Positions 27,501 through 34,376 of a stretch of 64,000 nt of DNA are shown in pieces; within the stretch, counting starts at the first letter, position 1; each line of letters begins with the position of its first letter. The DNA comes from Chitinophaga horti (GTDB lineage Bacteria > Bacteroidota > Bacteroidia > Chitinophagales > Chitinophagaceae). The DNA is taken from NCBI RefSeq assembly GCF_022867795.2, contig NZ_CP107006.1, positions 1,922,001-1,986,000 of the forward strand, in the 5' to 3' direction. A program made the position numbers and the translations under genes. The notes beneath the pieces were generated by a model. It was not told where the DNA came from and did not search any database. It worked only from the letters and a program-made list of their open reading frames with translations.

Positions 27501-27714
27501 AGGTTACCGTTTACCGGCCAGGTTCCTGAAAGATAAATTAGTGCAGTCGTTAGATTGCAGCCTGACAGGAAGAAATCTGTTACTCTTCACAAAAGTACCC
27601 GGTGTAGATCCCGAAACTTCATTTGTATCCGGCGGTACGGTAGTGCCGGGTATCGAAAATGCACAAATACCTTCCACCAGGAGCCTCGGTATTGATATTA
27701 AAATTACTTTCTAA
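24550..27714 (+). CDS. SusC/RagA family TonB-dependent outer-membrane transporter
   Basis: The ATG at 24550 gives a signal peptide (MKYCKQLKAACMLLIVILCC); a TTG-initiated frame opens earlier. The 1054-residue product has a carboxypeptidase-D regulatory-like domain (GIKGIVMDADNEPVFGVSIE), a TonB plug (SLNEVIVTSLGITKEKKRLG, then PNAAALYGSRAANGVIIIKT) and a beta-barrel ending in GIDIKITF. No STN signalling domain is visible before the plug. It imports an oligomeric nutrient with its SusD partner at 27726; the substrate is unknown and no polysaccharide lyase or glycosidase is adjacent. Confidence 0.95.
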   Translation: MKYCKQLKAACMLLIVILCCHAQGKAQSGGIKGIVMDADNEPVFGVSIECKPQAKNEKSISTFSNEKGEFSFTGLKDGSKYDLFFSHLNYTRHSIADLLIKEGDNNSLLVKLKAVDNSLNEVIVTSLGITKEKKRLGYAVQEVKGADLNTAKGGNMLSGLQGKVAGLNMTQVSGGLAGSNRIVLRGESSLNLNKNIAMVVVDGVPINNNLGTGASSDLSIDYGSGGAEINPDDIASISIMKGPNAAALYGSRAANGVIIIKTKRAAEGKRLGVSVTSNTSFDRVLQTPEFQNEYGGGTGVGLNYYSYGDGPDGPNTSNSGHNWGAKFNGQNFIQYGSPIGPDGKRIASPWRAHPDNVKDFYVTGITYMNGLSVQKSADVANFRASYNHYRQTGIMPNTELNRHQFNTNSTIKLSSKLSFNANVNYINSFSDNLPVMGYGGASPTYNFIWTERNASMDWFRNYWQKGQEGIKQDYYFTWGDNPYMTMYEQLNGMDRNRLFGNVHFNYSILPDLTLMVRTGLDYSGERRSSQRPKSSVVAINGLYRRQDLDYLERNSDFLLSYTAPKMGKFNLSASAGGNNLQINTSSNTVTANGLVIPGVYNLGNASGRPIVEEFNSQKIVNSLYGVADLDYDNTFFLQLTARNDWSSTLPRNNNSYFYSSASLSALMTEALNIKSDVLNYWKLRASYAQVGNDTDPYQTSAYYEYNTLPGTVGLPAAIPNTNLKPEITGSFEIGTELKLLNNRVSLDASWYSATSKNQILRSPLSQATYYGSKVMNAGEISNKGWEMVLGVTPVKKKLVWDIFFTASANRSKVVELADGVESYVMASAQGATIEARVGGRMGDIYGVGLLRNEAGKVIYKGGVPVFTSNTLRLGNYNPDWLGGIRNSLRYKDWSMSVLLDGKFGGKIYSFTHVTGTEAGSLANTLPGREGGIIGDGVVLNGDGSYSPNTERVAAYTYYRGYYKRPNVESSTFDASFVKLREVILGYRLPARFLKDKLVQSLDCSLTGRNLLLFTKVPGVDPETSFVSGGTVVPGIENAQIPSTRSLGIDIKITF

Positions 27715-27725
27715 ACATAGCTGAC

Positions 27726-29165
27726 ATGCGAATTTTAAAAATAGGGCTGTTCATGCTGGCAGCAGGTTTTTCTGCCTGCACCAAAATGGATAATACCAAT
27801 CCTAACGTTCCATCTACGGTAAACCCGGGCGTTATCCTGCCGCAGGTAATTTACAATACTTCCAATACACTGGTGGGCAATGCTTTTGAATTGAATAATG
27901 AATTGATTCAGTATACCTGCATGAACAATACCTTCACGGAAGTGCAACGGTTTAAACTACTGCCCTCCAACTCCAACGGGTTATGGGCCATGTACAGCCG
28001 GATGCGTGATTTGAATGATATTATCGCCATGGGAGATAAAACAACGGACATGGCGAACTATAAAGCCATCGCGATCATCGTTCAGACTTACATTTATGCT
28101 GTACTCACGGATACCTATGGTGATATACCTTTTTCAGAAGCGGGCCTGGGTACCACGGGGAACATATACATGCCTAAATATGATAAGCAGGAAGACATCT
28201 ATGTTAAAATGCTCGAAAACCTGCGCACGGCGGCGGACATGTTAAAGGGTGCCAGCCCGCTTTTATATGGCGGCGATCCCGTTTACAATGGCAACCTGGT
28301 GCGCTGGCAAAAATTCGCCAACAGTCTGCGTCTGCGTTTACTGATGCGGTCCTCCGGTAAACTGTCCACTGCTGTATCGGACATAAAAACCCTGTTATCC
28401 GATCCCCAGCAGTACCCGGTAATGGAAAGCAACGACGATAACTTCGTATACCGCTACAGCGGAAGCCTGCCGGATGCCAGTCCTTTATCATTGAATTATG
28501 TGCGCGATTTTGACTTTAAATACAAATCGGTGAGCGCTTTTATTGTGGACTCTTTAAAAAAGCTGAACGACAGCCGCCTGTTCCAGTACGCAAGGCCTAC
28601 CAATGCATCTGCCGGTACCGCCAATCCACAGTATGTAGGCTTACCCAATGCCTTACCCGTAACCGAGTCTGCCAACTACAACGGAGGATACAACTTTCAG
28701 TCCTACCTGGGCACACGTTTTCAATCCAACACAGAGCCAGCCATCTGGATGGGCTTTTCCGAACTGTTGTTCTTAAAAGCGGAGGCGGCACAAAAAGGAT
28801 ATTTCAATGGTCAGCCGAAAGAGCTGTATGAAGCAGCCATCAGAGCATCTTTCGCCTATTGGGGCGCACCCTTTACGGAAAGCTACCTGTCGCAGCCAGG
28901 CGTTTTTTATGACGGCAGCCTGAGCAAAATATACCTGCAAAAATTCTATGCTTTGTTTTTCAGCGGCATGGAAGCATGGAACGAATACCGCCGCACCGGC
29001 TACCCCGTGCTGGTACCGGGACCCACCAATATAAACGACGGCAAAGTACCGAACCGCATTCCTTATCCATTAAGTGAACAGTCGTTGAACAGGACCAACT
29101 ACAACGATGCCGCTAAAAGAATGGGGAATGATAATATGAACCACAAGATGTGGTGGCAGCCTTAA
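27726..29165 (+). CDS. SusD/RagB family nutrient-binding lipoprotein (SusD-like_2 type)
   Basis: The 479-residue product has a lipoprotein signal with lipobox FSAC (cysteine near residue 18), then a helical TPR-like body: SRMRDLNDIIAMGDKTTDMA, TYIYAVLTDTYGDIPFSEAG, and LVRWQKFANSLRLRLLMRSS. The C-terminal EAWNEYRRTGYPVLVPG is typical of SusD-like_2. It lies 11 bases after SusC and forms the surface lid of the transporter. A strong terminator follows. Confidence 0.93.
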   Translation: MRILKIGLFMLAAGFSACTKMDNTNPNVPSTVNPGVILPQVIYNTSNTLVGNAFELNNELIQYTCMNNTFTEVQRFKLLPSNSNGLWAMYSRMRDLNDIIAMGDKTTDMANYKAIAIIVQTYIYAVLTDTYGDIPFSEAGLGTTGNIYMPKYDKQEDIYVKMLENLRTAADMLKGASPLLYGGDPVYNGNLVRWQKFANSLRLRLLMRSSGKLSTAVSDIKTLLSDPQQYPVMESNDDNFVYRYSGSLPDASPLSLNYVRDFDFKYKSVSAFIVDSLKKLNDSRLFQYARPTNASAGTANPQYVGLPNALPVTESANYNGGYNFQSYLGTRFQSNTEPAIWMGFSELLFLKAEAAQKGYFNGQPKELYEAAIRASFAYWGAPFTESYLSQPGVFYDGSLSKIYLQKFYALFFSGMEAWNEYRRTGYPVLVPGPTNINDGKVPNRIPYPLSEQSLNRTNYNDAAKRMGNDNMNHKMWWQP

Positions 29166-29178
29166 TTTTTAACAGCCA

Positions 29179-29221
29179 CTCCCGTGAAATAGTGTGCATC
29201 ATTGTTTCACGGGAGCTTTTT
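29179..29221 (+). terminator. Strong terminator after SusD
   Basis: CTCCCGTGAAA (29179-29189) pairs perfectly with TTTCACGGGAG (29205-29215), followed by CTTTTT. It separates the SusCD unit from the propeller gene, whose start lies only 11 bases further on, so some read-through may feed that gene. Confidence 0.85.
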
Positions 29222-29231
29222 AAAAGAATAT

Positions 29232-31343
29232 ATGATGAGAAGATGTTGGTTATTGATACTGTTGTCCTTCACGGCGTTTAGCACCGTAACGGCACAATCA
29301 GGTGAAGATTCATTGCGGACCTATTTCAGTAAATGGTCAGTTACCCAGCTGGCGGAAGGGGGTAGGATAGATGCGATCCGTCAACTCGATAAAGAAGCAG
29401 TGTTATGTGCCGCCCGGGGACCGAATAAAGGAAAACTATTCATCAGCGAAGACAAGGGCCTGAGCTGGCGTTTCCTGGCCCAACCGGTAACAGCAGACAT
29501 CACCTGTATTGCAGAAACCGGCCGGCGTAATGAATTTTACATCCTGACCGGCACTGCCGAAGTATGGGGCACCACCGATGGCGGCAAAACATGGACACAC
29601 CTGAAGACCTTATTGCCCCACAATCGTAACCGTCAACAATATGCAGCATCCTACGCGATCATGTACACCCACCAGGGCACGCTGCTGGTAACGGATACAG
29701 ATTCGGAAGGCGGCCACATTTATCGCTCCGCCGATAAAGGGAAAACCTGGCAAGACATAGGGGCCATTTCTCATAACTCATTGTACCGTTTGGAGAGGAC
29801 CGGTAACGGTATTGTGGTGAACGGCTGGCAAGGTGCCGTTTACAAAAGCATTGATGATGGCATTACCTGGAATAAAATGCAGCAACTAACCGATACCGCC
29901 CTGTTCGCCACAGAGTACATGGGCATGAGCGTCGTGTTACAGGCCGACCAGTCCGGCAAGATCTTTCGTAGCCGTAACCTGGGCTATGAATGGGATTCCG
30001 TGGCTCATTTAACAGGTTCCGCAGATGACTTCGTGAACATCGGCTACGGAGCCGCCTATTACAGTACCTACACCGAAAAAAAGGAAGTCTACCTCACCAC
30101 CGACTATGGCAAAACCTGGCGCTCCCTGGGAAAAATACCCACCGTTGAAAACGATTGGCTCGACCATGGCGTGCGGCTCGAAACCGCCGATTCCATTATT
30201 ACCTTATCCGGCACCCACAAAGGCTTTATGCTACGAACCGCCTTTCACAAAAGCAGCCTAGCCCGGGACCTGGACCAATGGAATAACAACCAGACACACA
30301 TTGCCCCTTCAAAACGCACGGATATCCCGCAGGAAGCGATTGCAGGACAGCTGGTAGACGTAGAAGCCCTGAACGAACCGGAAGACATTTTGGTGCATCG
30401 GAACTTTGCGTACATCCCTTGCCGTGATGGTAATAATGTCGCCATCATTGATGTAAGGAACCCCGTAAAGCCCTTGTTAGCATTTAATCTAAAAGACCCG
30501 GATATCCTGGATGCATTTAGCGTCGCCATTGAAAACGACCACCTTTTCGTACTTTCTATGACCAACGCAATGGTGTCCGTTTACCGGATCAGCGATCCCC
30601 GTAAACCTAAAAAAGTCGCAGCCATAAAAGTGGGAGGCGAGGGGTCTTACCTCCAGATGTACCGGTCTAACTATACCCGGCTGCGTAAAATCGTAGTACA
30701 GGACGGCTATGCCTACGTCACCCACAGCTCCGAAAGCAAAGTATACATCCTGGACGTAAAACGCCCCGCAGCACCCGTTATCGTCAGTAGTTTTCATACC
30801 GGCGACGGTGCTTTCGCTGCCTTAGTGCATCAAAATACCCTATACCTCGCCGGTTATGGCCCCGGTTCATCCCTGATCACTGTGGACATCCGCGATAAGA
30901 AAAATCCCGTCATTACCGATAGAATATACGACCCCGTAAAATTAAAAGGCACCTGCGCTTTGGCGAAACGAGGGGAGTACCTGTATGTAACAGCATATAA
31001 TGCCGAAACCGTATGGAGCTTTAGTATACAGGACCCATTGCATCCGAAAGTGGTACAGATGCTTAGTGATACCGACATGCGCGGGCCGGGGCGTATTGCG
31101 TTTTATAAGGATAGGGGGTTTGTGTTGAATTCGGTGAATAACTCCGTGGCGGTTATTCATACTGATGACGGAGGGAGAATGAAAATTGAGACGTTTCTTC
31201 AGCATCCTTTGTTGAAGCGGGTGTATGGGATTGCTGTTGTTGATCACTGGGTGATGTTGGCGGGAAGGGAGGCGAAGAGTTTTATAGTGGTGGATATTGA
31301 TAAGTTGGGGCGGTGGTTAGAAGCGCGCAGCAGGCGGGAATAG
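29232..31343 (+). CDS. Secreted double beta-propeller protein (BNR-type plus LVIVD repeats)
   Basis: The ATG at 29232 starts a signal peptide (MMRRCWLLILLSFTAFSTVT). The 704-residue product has an N-terminal half with BNR/Ycf48-like blades (GKLFISEDKGLSWRFLAQPV, GTTDGGKTWTHLKT, IYRSADKGKTWQDIGAIS). The C-terminal half has LVIVD-type repeats (FAYIPCRDGNNVAIIDVRNP, YAYVTHSSESKVYILDVKRP). It is probably periplasmic or surface-exposed, and its position suggests a binding or scaffold role with the SusCD pair. No catalytic residues can be assigned. Confidence 0.8.
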   Translation: MMRRCWLLILLSFTAFSTVTAQSGEDSLRTYFSKWSVTQLAEGGRIDAIRQLDKEAVLCAARGPNKGKLFISEDKGLSWRFLAQPVTADITCIAETGRRNEFYILTGTAEVWGTTDGGKTWTHLKTLLPHNRNRQQYAASYAIMYTHQGTLLVTDTDSEGGHIYRSADKGKTWQDIGAISHNSLYRLERTGNGIVVNGWQGAVYKSIDDGITWNKMQQLTDTALFATEYMGMSVVLQADQSGKIFRSRNLGYEWDSVAHLTGSADDFVNIGYGAAYYSTYTEKKEVYLTTDYGKTWRSLGKIPTVENDWLDHGVRLETADSIITLSGTHKGFMLRTAFHKSSLARDLDQWNNNQTHIAPSKRTDIPQEAIAGQLVDVEALNEPEDILVHRNFAYIPCRDGNNVAIIDVRNPVKPLLAFNLKDPDILDAFSVAIENDHLFVLSMTNAMVSVYRISDPRKPKKVAAIKVGGEGSYLQMYRSNYTRLRKIVVQDGYAYVTHSSESKVYILDVKRPAAPVIVSSFHTGDGAFAALVHQNTLYLAGYGPGSSLITVDIRDKKNPVITDRIYDPVKLKGTCALAKRGEYLYVTAYNAETVWSFSIQDPLHPKVVQMLSDTDMRGPGRIAFYKDRGFVLNSVNNSVAVIHTDDGGRMKIETFLQHPLLKRVYGIAVVDHWVMLAGREAKSFIVVDIDKLGRWLEARSRRE

Positions 31344-31590
31344 TCTTCCACATGGATGTTGCGGGTGTCCATCACCCATTCTCCATCGGCCGGTACCCTC
31401 GGCAGCCCCGGTGGATAAACATGCCGTTTACGATCCTGGAACTGGCGACGGGCTTCCAGTTAAAGTGCCCGGCAGCGGAATGTTTTCGAACCAGTTTGTA
31501 GAGATAATCAATATATTATCATCCTTCCAGACTTGAAAAATGTAGCCAGAAAAAAATATATAAATTAACTGGGTTTCACATAAGTCGGTT
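31344..31590. other. Non-coding or decayed stretch
   Basis: No intact gene is seen. On the minus strand, bases between about 31320 and 31470 read sensibly in one frame (VYPPGLPRVPADGEWVMDTR), and a second minus-strand frame gives AAGHFNWKPVASSRIVNGMF. Both are short and interrupted, so this may be a degraded gene or chance. The segment is AT-rich from about 31500 to 31590. Confidence 0.3.
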
Positions 31591-32178
31591 ATGCCTATTT
31601 ATGAAGATAAAGCTGGCATTATTTGGCTTGGCACTGGAGGTGGAGTGAGCCGTTATGATGGGAAATCGTTTCGAAATTTTACAACCCGGGATGGCCTGAC
31701 CAATAATGATGTTCATGCTATCGTTCAAGACGAAACAGGGAAAATTTGGTTTGGCACACGGGGGGATATCACCATTTATGATGGAAAAACATTTACCACT
31801 CTTACCGATAAGGACGGCAAAACTTTCAGGAACGTATGGGCTATGATAAAAGACAAAAAAGACAATATCTGGTTCGGCGCCGATGGTCTTGGGCGTTATG
31901 ACGGCAGTGCCTTTACCCAAATTGATCAGATGGGTGCTGGTGTTATAATCCAAGATAAAAAGGGAAATGTCCTGACTAGTATAGGTGGTCCCATTTTCCT
32001 TTATGATGAACAGTCATTATCTGATAAAAAGCCACATGTAACAGTAATAAAGACAAAATATGAAGGGCGTAGAAATCTGCCTTTTGGGATGTTAAGGGCT
32101 AATGATGGAAGTATTTGGATTGGAGTTGACCGTTATAGTTATGATGGAAAGACCCTCACGCCGTCAATTTTAAGATAA
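31591..32178 (+). pseudogene. Two-component-regulator-propeller protein, 5'-truncated
   Basis: The 195-residue frame contains Reg_prop blades (IIWLGTGGGVSRYDGKSF, GKIWFGTRGDITIYDGKTF, NIWFGADGLGRYDGSAF). It starts in the middle of a blade (MPIYEDKAGIIWLG), with stop codons directly upstream and no signal peptide or lipobox, which related proteins carry. It is therefore likely a remnant whose exported N-terminus is lost. Its 3' end is intact and is followed by a terminator 166 bases on. Confidence 0.6.
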
Positions 32179-32344
32179 AATTATCCTTAAGACGGTGTAT
32201 TTTTTCGGCATCGCCTACTCTTCGTACGTTGTACACTTCGTTGCAACACCTCCTAAATGTATTCCTCAGGACCCACGCCTGGAATCGACTATTCCTCCAG
32301 AGCGATTTGAATATTGGGTATTCAAAAAAGAAAAAGTGATTCAA

Positions 32345-32391
32345 ACTAAAAAGGCTTCAAGTCCAATGACTTAAAGCCTTTTTAGTTTTTT
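32345..32391. terminator. Bidirectional terminator next to tRNA-Leu
   Basis: ACTAAAAAGGCTT (32345-32357) pairs perfectly with AAGCCTTTTTAGT (32374-32386), followed on the plus strand by TTTTT. It sits just downstream of the minus-strand tRNA-Leu and can end transcription from both sides. Confidence 0.8.
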
Positions 32392-32392
32392 G

Positions 32393-32476
32393 TGCCCAGA
32401 ACAGGAATCGAACCTGCACTCCGTTTCCGAAACAAGATTTTGAGTCTAGCGCGTCTACCAATTCCGCCATCTGGGC
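32393..32476 (-). tRNA. tRNA-Leu (anticodon CAA)
   Basis: Read on the minus strand, GCCCAGA at the 5' end pairs with TCTGGGC at the 3' end, leaving A as the discriminator. The D-arm contains TTGGTAGACGCG, the anticodon loop is CTCAAAA giving CAA, a long variable arm follows, and the T-arm is GCAGGTTCGATTCCTGT. The gene is 84 nt long without an encoded CCA, as expected for a class II leucine tRNA. Confidence 0.95.
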
Positions 32477-32538
32477 AATGCCTTTCGCATTGTGGGATGC
32501 AAATGTATGGAATAGATATTTAATTTGCAATATTTTTT

Positions 32539-32883
32539 TTACTTCACCGCCAAACCTGCTTCCTGCAAGGCTTTATAGTCCTCCCGTACCGGGGTAAAGA
32601 TATCAAACAGCTTGCAAGCCGTCAGCGCAACGCCGCCATGTTCCACCATCGAAGGGATCACTACGACCATGCCCTTGGTGTACACCTGGGTCACGGCGTC
32701 AACAGTAAGTTCAAATGAACCTTCTTCTACCTGGGTAATCTGTTCATGCAGGTGTTTGTGGACGGGCAGCCGGGAGCCCGGCAATATATCCCAGTATGCG
32801 AGGGTAACGGTATCCGTATGTACGAAGCGGGCGGTAAAGCCGGGTATTACCGCCACGGGAGCAATGTCTTTAATCGTTATCAT
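32539..32883 (-). CDS. Cupin domain protein
   Basis: The start at 32883 (MITIKDIAPVAVIPG) was preferred over 32916, which adds a poorly conserved stretch. The 114-residue product has the two cupin motifs: LPVHKHLHEQITQVEEGSFE with the metal-binding histidines and glutamate, then VVVIPSMVEHGGVALTACK. It is a single-domain cytoplasmic cupin; substrate and activity are unknown. Directly upstream on the same strand is the tail of a lost propeller gene. Confidence 0.85.
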   Translation of the reverse strand: MITIKDIAPVAVIPGFTARFVHTDTVTLAYWDILPGSRLPVHKHLHEQITQVEEGSFELTVDAVTQVYTKGMVVVIPSMVEHGGVALTACKLFDIFTPVREDYKALQEAGLAVK

Positions 32884-32925
32884 AGAAGGCAAAGCTAGTG
32901 ATTCTGATCGCGCCAACAGCTACGA

Positions 32926-33030
32926 CTAACGGAGCTTTTCGTAGGTGATCACGCCCTGGCCTTCGGTGCCTGTCCAGATCATTCGACTGCCGCTGAAAGT
33001 AACGGTGTATAACTGGCTTACGGCGAAGTT
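32926..33030 (-). pseudogene. C-terminal remnant of a sensor-propeller gene
   Basis: On the minus strand, bases 33030 to 32926 read AVSQLYTVTFSGSRMIWTGT, then EGQGVITYEKLR and a stop, which fits the last blade of a two-component-regulator-type propeller. Upstream of about 33027 the sequence instead encodes a histidine kinase on the opposite strand, so the rest of this gene is missing. Confidence 0.5.
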
Positions 33031-33601
33031 GGTGATCAACTTCCTGCACCTGCGTAAAAATGAAGGCGCGCTGTTGTCGCCGGAGCAGGTATCTAAGCAT
33101 GAACAGGAACTGGCCGAATCTGCGAACGCACTGCTCGAAAATATGGAAACGATCCTGCTCTGGAGCAAAAGCCAGATGGATGCACTCCGCCCGCAACTCA
33201 CCAGCGTGTACGCACATGAGTTATTCGACTTTCTCCGTAAACAGTTCGACAAACAGGCTGACATCCGCTTTGCCGGCAATGCCACGTTCGTGACGGACGA
33301 AAACTGTATCCGCACGATCGCTTACAACCTCACGAGCAACGCCATCAAAGCTTCCACGCAAATCGAGTGGACGGCCGGCGTAGAAAACAGGCGGCCATAT
33401 CTCACGATTGAAGATAATGGCCCCGGCCTTGACGCGAAGCTGTTCCAAGACGATGCCTTACGCGGTACATCAGCCACCAGCGTGAAGTCCGGACTAGGTT
33501 TATCGATCGTAAAAGACCTCGCACACGCTATCGGCGCCACCATCCAGCTTGAAAAGGTAAAAGAAGGCACCTGCATAAGGATCAACTTTCCACAGGTATA
33601 A
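33027..33601 (+). pseudogene. Histidine kinase remnant (end of HisKA plus HATPase_c)
   Basis: From about 33027 the plus strand reads KLVINFLHLRKNEGALLSPE, then LLENMETILLWSKSQMDALR, the second dimerisation helix of a histidine kinase. HATPase_c motifs follow: an N-box (TIAYNLTSNAIKAST), a G1 box (TIEDNGPGL) and a G2 box (SGLGLSIVKDLA). The sensor part and the phospho-accepting histidine are absent, and an open frame back to 32945 reads through antisense propeller DNA. It is thus a headless fragment; as a protein it could at most bind ATP. Confidence 0.7.
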
Positions 33602-33663
33602 TTTTATCTCCGATTGAAGAGATTTTAAATACATTCGTCGCTGAGTAAAACAAATTCATCAGC

Positions 33664-34314
33664 ATGAAAAAATTATTCGCAGGCTTCCTCTGCCTGTCGC
33701 TAGCCCAGGCCGTATCGGCGCAGACTTTAGACAAGATGCAATGGTTTAATGAACCGGCTAAATGGGAGATCAAAGACAAATCGCTCAGCATGTTCGTAAC
33801 CCCGCAAAGTGACTACTGGCGTATTTCTCACTATGGCTTTACGGTGGATGACGCCCCGTTTATGTATACGACTTATGGCGGCGAATTTGAAGCGAAGGTG
33901 AAGATTACAGGCGAATACAAAGCACGTTTCGATCAGATGGGGCTGATGCTGCGTATCGACCAGGAAAACTATATTAAAGCGGGCATCGAGTTCGTGGATG
34001 GAAAATATAACCTCAGCACAGTGGTAACGCATCACACCAGTGATTGGAGTGTAATTACGCTCGATAAAACGCCGCCTTTCGTATGGATCAAGGCGGTACG
34101 CAGGCTGGATGCGGTAGAGGTATTCTACTCGTTCGACGACAAAACGTATGTAATGATGCGTAACGCGCACCTCAAAGATAATACGCCGGTAATGGTGGGC
34201 CTCATGGCCGCCTGTCCCGACGGTAACGGCTTTAACGCTAAGTTCGAGCAGTTCAGTGTAAAACATCTGCCCGACCAGCGTCGGCTGGAGTGGCTCAGCA
34301 AACACAAGGACTAA
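33664..34314 (+). CDS. Secreted DUF1349 family protein
   Basis: The 216-residue product has a signal peptide (MKKLFAGFLCLSLAQAVSAQ) and a concanavalin-like DUF1349 domain: WFNEPAKWEIKDKSLSMFVT, GGEFEAKVKITGEYKARFDQ, then MGLMLRIDQENYIKAGIEFV. The C-terminal MVGLMAACPDGNGFNAKFEQ is typical. Family members are thought to bind carbohydrate; yeast relatives were linked to enolase regulation by name only. It converges on the second SusD gene with a shared terminator. Confidence 0.9.
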   Translation: MKKLFAGFLCLSLAQAVSAQTLDKMQWFNEPAKWEIKDKSLSMFVTPQSDYWRISHYGFTVDDAPFMYTTYGGEFEAKVKITGEYKARFDQMGLMLRIDQENYIKAGIEFVDGKYNLSTVVTHHTSDWSVITLDKTPPFVWIKAVRRLDAVEVFYSFDDKTYVMMRNAHLKDNTPVMVGLMAACPDGNGFNAKFEQFSVKHLPDQRRLEWLSKHKD

Positions 34315-34318
34315 AATG

Positions 34319-34358
34319 AAAAAAGCAGTTTTGAACGCAATGTCAAAACTGCTTTTTT
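34319..34358. terminator. Bidirectional terminator between convergent genes
   Basis: AAAAAAGCAGTTTTGA (34319-34334) and TCAAAACTGCTTTTTT (34343-34358) form a perfect 16-bp stem with A- and T-runs on both sides, serving the DUF1349 gene and the minus-strand SusD gene. Confidence 0.88.
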
Positions 34359-34376
34359 CTTTATCAGATCAAAATA

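Noticed and set aside
31313..31501. Short plus-strand frame after the propeller gene
   Set aside because: 62 residues with no motif, starting inside the propeller gene; minus-strand readings are equally plausible, so nothing was called.
32156..32344. Minus-strand 62-residue frame with a faint sigma-factor look
   Set aside because: Only a short run (FQAWVLRNTF) recalls a sigma region 2; too short and unsupported to call a remnant.
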